Positions 16,001 through 25,215 of a DNA stretch of 64,000 bases are shown here, piece by piece (positions within the stretch are counted from its first letter, which is position 1; every line of letters begins with the position of its first letter). Both the position numbers and the translations under genes were made by a program. Where the stretch lies: contig NZGH01000030.1 of assembly GCA_002690875.1 (NCBI GenBank), positions 1 through 64,000 of the forward strand, in the 5' to 3' direction. The stretch comes from Rickettsiales bacterium. Its GTDB lineage: Bacteria; Pseudomonadota; Alphaproteobacteria; TMED127. The notes beneath the pieces are model-generated. The model worked only from the letters and a program-made list of their open reading frames with translations. It ran no database searches and had not been told where the DNA came from.

Positions 16001-16877
16001 ATGTATTCAAAACTAAAACATCATCCTGTAATGGTTGATGAAATTTTATCTTATTTAGCTCCAGAAAAATTTAAAACTTACGTTGACTGTACATTTGGTC
16101 AGGGTGGATATAGTAAAAAAATATTAGAAAATGCCAATTGTAATATAGTTGCTATCGATAGAGATAAAGATGCAATAAAATATGCTGAACTGCTAAAAAA
16201 AAAAATACCCAAAAAACTTTTTTTTTAGTATCAATAATTTTAGTAGGCTAGATTATATTTTAAAAAAAAATGATATTAAAAAGGTTGATGGGTTAATTTT
16301 TGATTTAGGTATATCTAATACTCAACTAAATAATCCTTCTCGAGGTTTTTCATTCTCGAATAACGGACCACTTGATATGAGAATGGATATTGAGAATTTG
16401 GATTTGACTGCAAAAAGAATTATTAATGAATTTGATCAGCATAATTTAAGCGATATTTTCTATTATTATGGTGAAGAAAAAAATTCGAGACAAATTGCAA
16501 AGAAAATTATCGAATATAGAAGAAAAAAAATAATTTCTTCTACATTTGAATTAGTTGAATTAATAAAAAAGGTAAATAATTATAAAAAAAAACACCCTGC
16601 TACAAGAGTTTTTCAGGCATTAAGAATATATATAAATGATGAATTAAATGAATTAGATTTAACTTTAAAAAAAAGTCTTCTTTTTTTAAAAAAGAATGGG
16701 AAAATTATAACTGTAGCTTTCCACTCATTAGAAGATAAAGTAATAAAAAATTTTTTTGTAAAGAATAAATCTTTTTTAAACATTTTAACAAAAAAACCTG
16801 TAACCCCGGATGAAAGAGAAAAAAGGACTAACCCAAGATCTCGATCAGCAAAGTTAAGAGTAGCAGAAATTTTATGA
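16001..16877 (+). CDS. rsmH: 16S rRNA m4C1402 methyltransferase RsmH, with apparent +1 frameshift
   Basis: RsmH (MraW) N4-methylates C1402 of 16S rRNA in the ribosomal P site. The first frame (16001-16228) has HHPVMVDEILSYL and DCTFGQGGYSKKIL with the AIDRD SAM motif. It then hits TAG after A11, A6 and T9 runs (16195-16226). The next frame continues at once with FSINNFSRLDYILKKNDIKK, then VDGLIFDLGISNTQLNNPSR and GPLDMRMD, and on to FHSLEDKVIKNFF and RSRSAKLRVAEIL. Removing one base from the homopolymers gives a full-length protein of about 291 residues. Because the gene is normally kept in this cluster, sequencing error or transcriptional slippage is likelier than true loss. The TGA overlaps the ftsL ATG. 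Confidence 0.88.
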
Positions 16878-17129
16878 AATTATTTTTTTTTTTCAAACCT
16901 AATTATTTTAATAATTATAAGTGTTGCAATTAAATTAACTGTGATTAACCAAGATAATGAAGTAAAAATTCTCACACAAAAAATAACTAAAATTAAAAAA
17001 GAAATAGAAAAACTTGAAGTAGATTTTGCTTATATTTCAAGTCCCAAAAAATTAAAAGAAATTAATGATAAAGAATTTAAATTAAATCCTATTCAACAAG
17101 AAGATTGGATTATTTTAGAAAATAAATAA
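16874..17129 (+). CDS. ftsL: Cell-division protein FtsL, with apparent +1 frameshift
   Basis: ATG at 16874 overlaps the rsmH stop (ATGA), the usual arrangement. The frame begins MKLFFF but then runs through T11 (16883-16893) and soon stops. Dropping one T joins it to SNLIILIIISVAIKLTVINQ and then a coiled coil (VKILTQKITKIKKEIEKLEV) ending LNPIQQEDWIILENK, giving a bitopic protein of about 84 residues with one membrane helix and a short periplasmic leucine-zipper-like part, exactly an FtsL. A GTG at 16941 would give only the soluble part with no membrane anchor, so it is unlikely to be the true start. FtsL forms a complex with FtsB and FtsQ and activates FtsWI. Its TAA overlaps the ftsI ATG (TAATG). 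Confidence 0.75.
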
Positions 17130-18808
17130 TGCAACCAACAGATAAATATACTTATGAAAACGTAGTTCCATCAAAGAACAAAAACTTTTCTACAAATTTA
17201 AATTTTAACGATAAGAATGATTTATTTGAGTTACATAAAAAAAAAAGCCTAATTGAACATACAAAGAAAATTAATACGTATACTCTAACTATTGTTTTAT
17301 TTTTTTTTTCTATGATAATTTTTAATCTTCAAAAAATTTTTTTTGTTGGTAATGAAAATTTCAATTCTTTTTCAAAATCAATAAAGAAAGAAAGAGGTAA
17401 GATTTTTGATAGAAATGGTGAATTAATTGCCACTAATATTGACACGAAAGATTTTTATATAGATACAAAAAAAATTTTAAATAAAATGGAATTAAAAAAA
17501 GAGCTTAAAAAAATTTTTCCTAATAAAAAAGAAAACTACTTTGATAATATTTTTTCAAAAAAACAATACATTAAAATAAAACCATACATAACAATTCATG
17601 AAGAAAACCAATTAAAGAAAATTGGAGATCCAAGTATAAATTTTCACAAATCTAGCAAAAGAATTTACTTACAACATAACCTTTTTTCTCATCTTACTGG
17701 TTTTAAATCCTCAGAACTAAAGAGTAAAATTGAAAGAAACTTAGACGAACATTTAAAAAAAGGAACTGATATATCCCTTACTTTAGATTTAAGAGTTCAA
17801 CATAAAGTTCATCAGGAATTGTCTAGTAGTCTAAAACTTTATAACGCAAATTCTGCAGTAGCGATTATAATGAATGTTAACAATGGTGAAATCATTTCAT
17901 TAGTCTCTCTTCCAGACTTTAACCCCAATCATCCAGAAGATATCAAGGCTTTTAGTGAGAATAACCTGGCTTTTGAAGCAAGGTATGAAATGGGGTCCAC
18001 ACTTAAGATTTTTAATGCGGCATTAGTATATGAAAATAATTCAAAGCACGAAAAGAAAAAGTTTTCTATAAAAGATGGCTACCAGATCACACCAGACAAG
18101 TTGATCATAGACGAGCACATAAAAAAAGATGAACTCAACTTTAAGGAAATTTTTACACAATCATCAAATGTAGGAAGTATCAATATAGTTGAAGACTTAG
18201 GAATTAAAAAACAAAAAGAATTATTTGAAAAGTTGAATATTAACAATCAGATTTCCCTCTATGGTCTTAACGTTGTAAAAAATAAATTACCTAAAAATTG
18301 GGATTCACAGGCTTCGAAATTTATTAGTTATGGTTATGGAATGTCAATCTCACCAATAAGCCTTGTCACATCCTATGCAGCTTTAGTAAATGGAGGCTAC
18401 AAAATTAAACCCAAAGTAAATTTGAACGAAATTTACTCAAAAGAAAAAGTTTTAAAAGATCTTACTTCAAAAAAAATCAACTACTTACTTAGCGAAGTTG
18501 TAAAAAATGGTACAGGTCAAAAAGCAAACGTTAATGGAATAAAAGTTGGAGGAAAAACAGGAACCTCAAAAAAACTTGAAAACGGCAAATATTCTGAGAA
18601 AAAAGTAATTACCTCTTTTATAGGAGCATTTCCTATAGATCAGCCAAAGTATATAGCTTTTATTCTTTTTGATGAGCCAAGAAGGAACAAAAGTGAATCA
18701 TTAGAAAGCTTTGGAGGAAATACAGCTGCACCCACTTTTTCAAGAATTTTAAAAAAGATTTCACCAATCTTAAATAGAAATAATTATATAAAAATGAATT
18801 TAGAATGA
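17129..18808 (+). CDS. ftsI: Septal peptidoglycan transpeptidase FtsI (PBP3)
   Basis: A 559-residue class B penicillin-binding protein: short cytoplasmic N terminus, one membrane helix (about 50-68, YTLTIVLFFFSMIIFNLQ), a pedestal domain with KKERGKIFDRNGELIA, then the transpeptidase domain with the three catalytic motifs: SxxK in EMGSTLKIF (near residue 290), SxN in TQSSNVGS, and KTGTS (near 475). It crosslinks septal peptidoglycan together with FtsW. Although rich in lysine, it keeps the usual length. It overlaps ftsL upstream and murE downstream (ATGA), so it is part of one transcript. Confidence 0.95.
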   Translation: MQPTDKYTYENVVPSKNKNFSTNLNFNDKNDLFELHKKKSLIEHTKKINTYTLTIVLFFFSMIIFNLQKIFFVGNENFNSFSKSIKKERGKIFDRNGELIATNIDTKDFYIDTKKILNKMELKKELKKIFPNKKENYFDNIFSKKQYIKIKPYITIHEENQLKKIGDPSINFHKSSKRIYLQHNLFSHLTGFKSSELKSKIERNLDEHLKKGTDISLTLDLRVQHKVHQELSSSLKLYNANSAVAIIMNVNNGEIISLVSLPDFNPNHPEDIKAFSENNLAFEARYEMGSTLKIFNAALVYENNSKHEKKKFSIKDGYQITPDKLIIDEHIKKDELNFKEIFTQSSNVGSINIVEDLGIKKQKELFEKLNINNQISLYGLNVVKNKLPKNWDSQASKFISYGYGMSISPISLVTSYAALVNGGYKIKPKVNLNEIYSKEKVLKDLTSKKINYLLSEVVKNGTGQKANVNGIKVGGKTGTSKKLENGKYSEKKVITSFIGAFPIDQPKYIAFILFDEPRRNKSESLESFGGNTAAPTFSRILKKISPILNRNNYIKMNLE

Positions 18809-20280
18809 AATTAGAAAGAATTCTCAAAAACTGTCAATCAATATTTACGTTAGAAAATTTTAATAACATAAATTTAAAAGGTGTTAGTACGAACTCTACC
18901 GAAGTAAAAGATAATTTTTTATTTGGAGCAATTAAAGGTAAAGAATTTAATGGAGAAAATTTTATTAAAGATCTAATTTTATTTAAAAATTTGGTAATAG
19001 TTCTTTCTTCTAAATCTAATTCGAAAATTTATAAAAAAAATAAAAATATTACAATTATTAAGACTACAGATGTGAGAAAGCTTATTGCAGAAATCTCATA
19101 CTTTTTTTATAAAAAATCATTCAACGAATTAGTTGCAATAACTGGAACAAACGGAAAAACAAGTATAGCTGAATATACAAGACAAATTTGGAACTTAAAA
19201 AAAAAAAGCTGCTGTAGCATTGGAACACTTGGAATAATTTATAAGAAAAAAAAAATTCTTGAAACTAACCTCACAACACCAGAGCCTGATGATATTAACA
19301 GAAATTTAAGTCTACTATCCAAAAAAGGATGTAAAAAAGCAGTAATTGAAGCATCAAGCATTGGATTGGATCAAAAAAGACTTTTTCCATTTAAATTTAA
19401 CAAAGTAGTTTTTACAAATTTAACTATTGATCATTTGGACTATCATAAATCTTTCAAAGCATACAAAATTTCGAAAGGACTTCTTTTTAAAAACCATACA
19501 AATGAAGACTCTTTGGGAATAATAAATGCTGACTCTCGATACTCAAAATTTTTCTTAGATATTTGTAAAAAAAAAAAAATAAAAATAATTGATTTCGGCA
19601 AAAATGCAAAATTTTTAAAAATAAAAAAAATTAATCAATCAGATAAAATATTTAACGTATTCATATCTATTAAAAAAAAAAAATTTAGTATCTTTTTTGA
19701 AAGTTTTAGTATTTATGAAATTTATAATAAAATTTGTGCTTTATTAATTGTTTTTGGAGAAAATTTAGAAAAAAAAGATTTTGAGATTCTAAAACAATTG
19801 AAAAATCCACCAGGACGAATTGAAAAAGTTAGTAATAAAAAAAAACTTAATATATTCATTGATTATGCTCATACACCCGATGCATTAAAAAATGTTTTAT
19901 CAGCGTTAAAAAGTTGTTGTAAAGGAAAGTTAATAACTATAATTGGATGTGGAGGCGAAAGAGATAAATCAAAAAGACCACTAATGACTAAAGAAGCTTT
20001 GAAATTTTCTAATAAGATAATAATCACAGATGATAACCCAAGAAATGAAGATCCTAGAAAAATCAGAAAAGAAATGATTTCAAAAATACCGAAAAAAAAT
20101 TTAATTAATGTCAAAGAAATAGCTAGTAGAAAAAATGCGATTCAATATTGTATTAATATTTTAGAAAAAGATGACTTTTTGCTAATTGCTGGGAAAGGAC
20201 ATGAGAATTATCAAATAATTAAAAATAATAAATTTTTTTTTAGTGATAAAAAAACAGTGATAGAATTTTTAAGTAAATAA
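18805..20280 (+). CDS. murE: UDP-MurNAc-L-Ala-D-Glu:meso-DAP ligase MurE
   Basis: A 491-residue ATP-dependent ligase adding the third stem-peptide residue in the cytoplasm. Motifs: GVSTNSTEVKDNFLFGAIKG in the UDP-binding domain, the P-loop TGTNGKTS (about 113-120), the Mur ligase central motif TTPEPDDINR, TNLTIDHLDYH, the carbamylated-lysine region, DYAHTPDAL and the DNPRxE motif in DDNPRNEDPR (about 408-417). DNPR is the specificity motif for meso-diaminopimelate, so the organism has a standard Gram-negative wall. Overlaps ftsI by 4 bp; murF follows after 2 bp. Confidence 0.95.
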   Translation: MKLERILKNCQSIFTLENFNNINLKGVSTNSTEVKDNFLFGAIKGKEFNGENFIKDLILFKNLVIVLSSKSNSKIYKKNKNITIIKTTDVRKLIAEISYFFYKKSFNELVAITGTNGKTSIAEYTRQIWNLKKKSCCSIGTLGIIYKKKKILETNLTTPEPDDINRNLSLLSKKGCKKAVIEASSIGLDQKRLFPFKFNKVVFTNLTIDHLDYHKSFKAYKISKGLLFKNHTNEDSLGIINADSRYSKFFLDICKKKKIKIIDFGKNAKFLKIKKINQSDKIFNVFISIKKKKFSIFFESFSIYEIYNKICALLIVFGENLEKKDFEILKQLKNPPGRIEKVSNKKKLNIFIDYAHTPDALKNVLSALKSCCKGKLITIIGCGGERDKSKRPLMTKEALKFSNKIIITDDNPRNEDPRKIRKEMISKIPKKNLINVKEIASRKNAIQYCINILEKDDFLLIAGKGHENYQIIKNNKFFFSDKKTVIEFLSK

Positions 20281-20282
20281 TT

Positions 20283-21662
20283 ATGTCTTGGGATCTTAAA
20301 GAAATATATCAAGCTTTAAATAAAAAATTTAAGAACAGAGAAAATATTGATTTTCAAAAAATTTCAATAGATTCAAGAACAATTGGAGTTAAAGATCTTT
20401 TCATTCCTATAGATGGTGAAAATTATGACGGCCACAATTTTATTGATGAAGTTTCAAATTTTGGTGTTAAAGCTTGCTTAGTTGAAAGAAAAAAAAATTA
20501 TTTAGTTAAAAATAATTTAATACACAAAATTTTTGTGAATAACACACTAGAATCTCTTCATGAGCTAGCACTCTATGCGAGAAAAAGAAATCAAAATCTT
20601 CATATGATTTGTATTACGGGAAGTAGTGGAAAAACCTCTTTAAAAGAATGGACAGGAAAAGTTCTTCAAGAAAGAATAAACACCTATGTAAATCCTGGAA
20701 ATTTTAACAATGAAATAGGAATGCCTCTCTCATTGATAAACATGCCTCCTAAAACAAAGGTTTGTATCCTTGAACTTGGAATGAATAGAAAAGGAGAAAT
20801 TAAGAAACTTTCTAAAATTGCATCACCCACAATCTCCGTTATTACTAATATAGGTTTAGCTCATATTGGAAATTTTGACAAACCAAAAGATATAGCAAGA
20901 GAAAAAGCATCTATTTATAGTTTTCTTAATGAAAAATCTTTTGCTTTAATCCCAAATGATTCTGAATACTCAAAATTTTTAATTCAAAAGGCTTCTAAAA
21001 AAACTCAAAATATCATTTTATTTGGAAATAAAGAAAACTCAAATTCAAGTTTTAGAAAAATCAGTAAAAATAAATTTATTTTTTCAATATCAGGAAAAAA
21101 AATATTACTTGAAAAAAAAAACTATTTTAAATACTGGGAAGATAATACATTAATAATTCTAATCATTTTAAATATTCTCAAATATAATTTTGCTAATTTA
21201 AAGAAAAAAATTGAAAACATAAAACCTTTAGATGGAAGAGGAAAAAAGATAAAAATTTTAAAAAAAAATAAATGCTTCTTTTTGATCGATGAAACATATA
21301 ATTCAAGTCCTCATACTCTTATACAAGCTATTCACAATGCAAATAAAATTTTAAAAAGTAATCAAAAGCTAGTGTTAGTAATTGGAGACATGCTTGAACT
21401 TGGAAAATTTTCAGAGGAATTACATTCAAAAGTTTCAGAAATAGTAAAAAAAGTATTACCAAAGTTATTAGTAACAGTTGGTTCTTTTTCCAAAATAATA
21501 TCTGACAGCACAAAACATAAAATAAAGGCTTTTCACTATAAAACTTACCACAAAGTATACGAAAGATTAATTGAAGAAATAGATGACAATGATATTGTAA
21601 TGATTAAAGGATCAAACTCAATTAATCTATCAAAAATTTGTGAAAGATTAAAAGAAATATAA
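20283..21662 (+). CDS. murF: UDP-MurNAc-tripeptide:D-Ala-D-Ala ligase MurF
   Basis: A 459-residue Mur ligase that adds D-Ala-D-Ala to the UDP-tripeptide. Seen: ISIDSRTIGVKDLFIPIDGE (UDP-substrate domain), P-loop TGSSGKTSLKEW, the MurF-type NPGNFNNEIGMPLSLINMP, LELGMNRKGEI, TNIGLAHIGNF, and in the C-terminal domain DETYNSSPHTL and VIGDMLELG. These are diagnostic of MurF, not MurE or MurC. The second domain is poorer in glycine and richer in lysine than usual but has no gap. It starts 2 bp after murE and ends 4 bp before mraY. Confidence 0.95.
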   Translation: MSWDLKEIYQALNKKFKNRENIDFQKISIDSRTIGVKDLFIPIDGENYDGHNFIDEVSNFGVKACLVERKKNYLVKNNLIHKIFVNNTLESLHELALYARKRNQNLHMICITGSSGKTSLKEWTGKVLQERINTYVNPGNFNNEIGMPLSLINMPPKTKVCILELGMNRKGEIKKLSKIASPTISVITNIGLAHIGNFDKPKDIAREKASIYSFLNEKSFALIPNDSEYSKFLIQKASKKTQNIILFGNKENSNSSFRKISKNKFIFSISGKKILLEKKNYFKYWEDNTLIILIILNILKYNFANLKKKIENIKPLDGRGKKIKILKKNKCFFLIDETYNSSPHTLIQAIHNANKILKSNQKLVLVIGDMLELGKFSEELHSKVSEIVKKVLPKLLVTVGSFSKIISDSTKHKIKAFHYKTYHKVYERLIEEIDDNDIVMIKGSNSINLSKICERLKEI

Positions 21663-21666
21663 TTTT

Positions 21667-22755
21667 ATGTTTTATTACTTTTTTATACCTCTGGTCGAAA
21701 AATTCCATTTTCTTAACCTATTCAACTACCTTACTTTTAGAGCAGGAGGAGCTCTTTTTACTGCTTTTTTTATATCCTTTTTTTTGGGACCAACATTAAT
21801 AAAAGTTTTAAAAAAAATACAAAAAGAAGGGCAGCCAATTAGAAAAGATGGTCCTAAAAGTCACTTAATAAGTAAGGTAGGTACTCCAACAATGGGTGGA
21901 ATGTTGATTCTAATTTCACTTTTTTTTTCAATCATTTTGTGGGGAGACCTTAGTAGTAATTTGTTTTGGCTAGTTTTTAGTATTACTATTTTATTCGGGC
22001 TTATAGGAGCATGTGATGATTATAAAAAACTTAAATCAAATTCTCCAGATGGAATTAATAGCTCGCTAAGATTAATTATTGAATTTTCAATTTCGTTCAT
22101 TTTTATTTTCATGCTTAATTCAACCATAAATGATGAGTTAGTAAATGTTGTGTATATTCCCTTCACTAAAGGTTATTTCATAGATTTACATCTCATTTAT
22201 TATTTATTTGGATCCTTGGTAATAGTAGGATGTGCTAATGCAGTTAATCTTACTGACGGACTAGATGGTCTTGCCATAGGACCAATAATGATCTCAGCAT
22301 TATCATTCGCATTTATAACCTATTTCACAGGTAACCTTATTTATTCAGAGTACCTGAAAATACCTTACATAAGTGATACCGGAGAATTAGTAATCATTTG
22401 CGCAGCATTAATTGGAGCTGGGCTAGGGTTCTTATGGTACAATGCTCCGCCAGCCATGGTTTTTATGGGAGATACAGGTTCATTATCAATGGGTGGAACA
22501 ATAGGAGCAATGGCAGTGACGACAAAACATGAAATAATCCTGATTATTATTGGTGGGGTTTTTGTATTAGAGGCATTATCTGTTTTTGCCCAAGTAATTT
22601 CTTTTAAACTTACAGGTAAAAGAATCTTTAGAATGGCTCCTATACATCACCATTTCGAACAAAAAGGATGGTCAGAGTCCACAATTGTTATACGGTTCTG
22701 GATTATAGCTATAATTCTTGCATTGCTTGGCCTTGCTAGTTTAAAACTAAGATGA
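21667..22755 (+). CDS. mraY: Phospho-MurNAc-pentapeptide transferase MraY
   Basis: A 362-residue, ten-helix inner-membrane enzyme that transfers phospho-MurNAc-pentapeptide to undecaprenyl phosphate, giving lipid I. Diagnostic motifs: KVGTPTMGGMLIL, FGLIGACDDYKKL (first Asp pair, Mg binding), NAVNLTDGLDGLAIG, AMVFMGDTGSLSMGG and the cytoplasmic HHHFEQKGWSE loop. All catalytic Asp and His residues are present. Its stop overlaps the murD start by 4 bp (ATGA). Confidence 0.97.
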   Translation: MFYYFFIPLVEKFHFLNLFNYLTFRAGGALFTAFFISFFLGPTLIKVLKKIQKEGQPIRKDGPKSHLISKVGTPTMGGMLILISLFFSIILWGDLSSNLFWLVFSITILFGLIGACDDYKKLKSNSPDGINSSLRLIIEFSISFIFIFMLNSTINDELVNVVYIPFTKGYFIDLHLIYYLFGSLVIVGCANAVNLTDGLDGLAIGPIMISALSFAFITYFTGNLIYSEYLKIPYISDTGELVIICAALIGAGLGFLWYNAPPAMVFMGDTGSLSMGGTIGAMAVTTKHEIILIIIGGVFVLEALSVFAQVISFKLTGKRIFRMAPIHHHFEQKGWSESTIVIRFWIIAIILALLGLASLKLR

Positions 22756-24143
22756 GTGTTTCAAAGATAAAAAAAAGCTTCTTTATTTTTGGTTTAGGAA
22801 TTTCAGGTTTATCAGCAGCCTTACTATTAAAGAAAAAGTCACATTCTATTTTTTGTTGGGATGATGATCACAAGAAAAGAATTAGTGCTGAAAAAAAAAG
22901 ACTTAACATTAAAAATTTAAACTCTGTAGACTTTAGTAAAATTGATTATGTTATTACAAGTCCAATTATTAATCACAAACTCAAAAATGTAAGCCCAATC
23001 ATTCAAAAGGCAAAAAAAAATAAAGTAAAAATAATATCAGACCTTGAACTACTTATGATTTTCGGTATAAAAAATCTAAAAATAGGTGTCACTGGTACCA
23101 ATGGTAAATCAACAACGACAAAGTTTATTCAATCTAGCTTATTATCAAGAAAACAAGGGATAATTGCCTGTGGTAATATTGGCTTGCCTGTAGCAGATGT
23201 TATCAAAAAATCTAACTCTGATGATGTTTTTATAGTTGAAGCCTCATCATTTCAGCTTGATAAAATTTATTCATTAAAATTTGATATCTCAATACTCTTG
23301 AATATATCAAAAGACCACCTAGATTGGCATGGAAGTTTAAATAAATACAAAAAAGCAAAACTAAATATTTTTAGAAATCAAGACAAAAATTGCTTTGCCA
23401 TTATATGCATTGATGATAGCCATTGTAAAAAAATTGCACAAAATTTTGACAAAAACTTTTCATCAGAACTTATCAAAATTAGTACAAAACAAAAAATAAA
23501 AAACGGTATTTATTTAGAATACCAGACTGAAGGTGTTCTCATAGTAAATAAAATTAGTAATGAAGAGACTTTTTTTAGTTATAGTATTTTGATGTTCACT
23601 AAAGTCAAACACAACTATGAAAATTTTCTTGCAACTTATGCTGTTAACTTTTTATTAAAAAAGAATGAAAAACAATTTAAAAATTCTTTAAAAAAAATAG
23701 TCAACTTAGAGCATCGATTAGAATTTGTAGGGAACTTTAAGAATATTTTTTTTTACAACGATAGTAAAGCAACAAACATTGAATCCTCAAGAAATGCTAT
23801 TAATTCATTCAAGAATATTTTTTGGATTCTTGGTGGAAGAAAAAAACCAGGAGGATTACAAGGCATTGATCGCTCATTAAAGAACATTGATTATGCATTT
23901 AGTTTTGGTGAGTCAGGAGAGGAGTTTAAAAAATATCTAACAAAAAAAGGAATTAAATCTATTTATTCTGATAAGCTTGAAAATGTTGTTTTAACTGCAG
24001 TGAAGACAGCATTAATAGAAAAAAAACAAATTAATATTATCTTTTCACCGGCTTGTTCGTCTTTTGATCAATATAAAAATTTTGAGCATAGAGGAAATAA
24101 ATTTAAAACTTTGATTAAAGGAATTATTAAAAGTGCAAAATAG
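22752..24143 (+). CDS. murD: UDP-MurNAc-L-Ala:D-Glu ligase MurD
   Basis: A 463-residue cytoplasmic ligase that adds D-glutamate to UDP-MurNAc-L-Ala. It has the Rossmann-like N-terminal domain (FIFGLGISGLSAALLL), the P-loop GVTGTNGKSTTTKF (about 112-125), VEASSFQLDKI, NISKDHLDWHGS and the C-terminal signature FYNDSKATNIESSRNAI, then ILGGRKKPGG and FSPACSSFDQYKNFEHRGNK. Order and lengths match MurD. ATGA overlap with mraY. Its last codons contain a GTG that could serve as an alternative ftsW start. Confidence 0.95.
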   Translation: MSVSKIKKSFFIFGLGISGLSAALLLKKKSHSIFCWDDDHKKRISAEKKRLNIKNLNSVDFSKIDYVITSPIINHKLKNVSPIIQKAKKNKVKIISDLELLMIFGIKNLKIGVTGTNGKSTTTKFIQSSLLSRKQGIIACGNIGLPVADVIKKSNSDDVFIVEASSFQLDKIYSLKFDISILLNISKDHLDWHGSLNKYKKAKLNIFRNQDKNCFAIICIDDSHCKKIAQNFDKNFSSELIKISTKQKIKNGIYLEYQTEGVLIVNKISNEETFFSYSILMFTKVKHNYENFLATYAVNFLLKKNEKQFKNSLKKIVNLEHRLEFVGNFKNIFFYNDSKATNIESSRNAINSFKNIFWILGGRKKPGGLQGIDRSLKNIDYAFSFGESGEEFKKYLTKKGIKSIYSDKLENVVLTAVKTALIEKKQINIIFSPACSSFDQYKNFEHRGNKFKTLIKGIIKSAK

Positions 24144-24153
24144 AAAAAATATA

Positions 24154-25215
24154 ATGAATTTTTTCAACAACTTTGACAAATTTATTTTTTTTTCCGTGAT
24201 TCTTTTAATGTTAGCAGGAATCTTTGCAGTCTTCAGCGCATCAACCCGTATAGATGAAAAATATGATTTGTTATTTAAAAAACATCTAATTTTTTGTTTC
24301 CTGGGTTTCATTATGATTTGTTTTTTATCGAGGTTTTCGATTAAAAATTTAATTTTTATTAGTATATTTTTTTTTTGTTTTTCTTTATTACTGTCTTTTT
24401 CAACGATAATGTTTTTTCCTGAAACAAAAGGAGCAAGTAGATGGATCAAATTTTTAGGTTTATCATTTCAACCATCTGAAATTATTAAACCAAGCTTTAT
24501 AATTGTTAGTTCACTTTTATTGTCAAGATTTAAAACTAAAAATGACTTTTCCTTTATAATCAATATTTTTTTTTTTATTTTAATAGGATTAATTCTTCTT
24601 AGACAACCTGATTTTGGGATGTTTTTACTTTTATTTTTTGTATGGATTATCCAAATTTTTAATTCAAAACTAGATATTAAAATCTTAGCTCCAATTATCA
24701 CTATTTTTATTGGAGTATTTATTTTGATTTATTTTCTTTTAGACCACGTTCGTTTTAGAATTAATAATTTCTTTTTTGGAAATGTGGGCGACAATTACCA
24801 AATTAACAAATCTTTAGAGTCATTCGCTAACGGAGGGTTATTTGGACAAGGTCTAGGTAATGGAAGTATATCAAAGAATTTACCAGACGCACATTCAGAT
24901 TTCATTTTTGCTTTAATTGGTGAAGAATTTGGTATTTTAGGTATATTCATAATAATTTGTTTGTATTTAATTATTTATTTAAGAATTTTTTTTATTAGTC
25001 ATAAGTCTAATAATTTTTTTGTTCTTAATTCTACTTTAGGTTTGGGAAATATTTTCATCTTCCAAACTATTATAAATATTTCTACTAGTATAAATTTATT
25101 ACCAACAAAGGGCATGACACTACCTTTTATTTCGTATGGCGGTTCTTCTTTTTTATCAAATGCAATTATTATTGGTTTTATAATGGTATTATTGAAAGTT
25201 ATAAAAAATGAATAA
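24154..25215 (+). CDS. ftsW: Septal peptidoglycan glycosyltransferase FtsW
   Basis: A SEDS-family polymerase with about ten membrane helices that works with FtsI. Seen: FAVFSASTRI, KHLIFCFLGF, TKGASRWIKFLGLSFQPSEI (family signature with the conserved Lys/Arg), RQPDFGMFLLL, GLFGQGLGNGSISKNLPDAH with the following SDFIFALIGEEFG (catalytic Asp region), and PTKGMTLPFISYGGSS at the C terminus. I take the ATG at 24154, which gives a short cytoplasmic tail; a GTG at 24133 inside murD would add seven residues. It overlaps murG by 8 bp. Confidence 0.94.
   Translation: MNFFNNFDKFIFFSVILLMLAGIFAVFSASTRIDEKYDLLFKKHLIFCFLGFIMICFLSRFSIKNLIFISIFFFCFSLLLSFSTIMFFPETKGASRWIKFLGLSFQPSEIIKPSFIIVSSLLLSRFKTKNDFSFIINIFFFILIGLILLRQPDFGMFLLLFFVWIIQIFNSKLDIKILAPIITIFIGVFILIYFLLDHVRFRINNFFFGNVGDNYQINKSLESFANGGLFGQGLGNGSISKNLPDAHSDFIFALIGEEFGILGIFIIICLYLIIYLRIFFISHKSNNFFVLNSTLGLGNIFIFQTIINISTSINLLPTKGMTLPFISYGGSSFLSNAIIIGFIMVLLKVIKNE

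Noticed and set aside
16941..17129. A GTG-started 62-residue version of FtsL
   Set aside because: It would lack the membrane helix encoded just upstream in the same frame; a one-base frameshift in T11 explains the missing ATG better.
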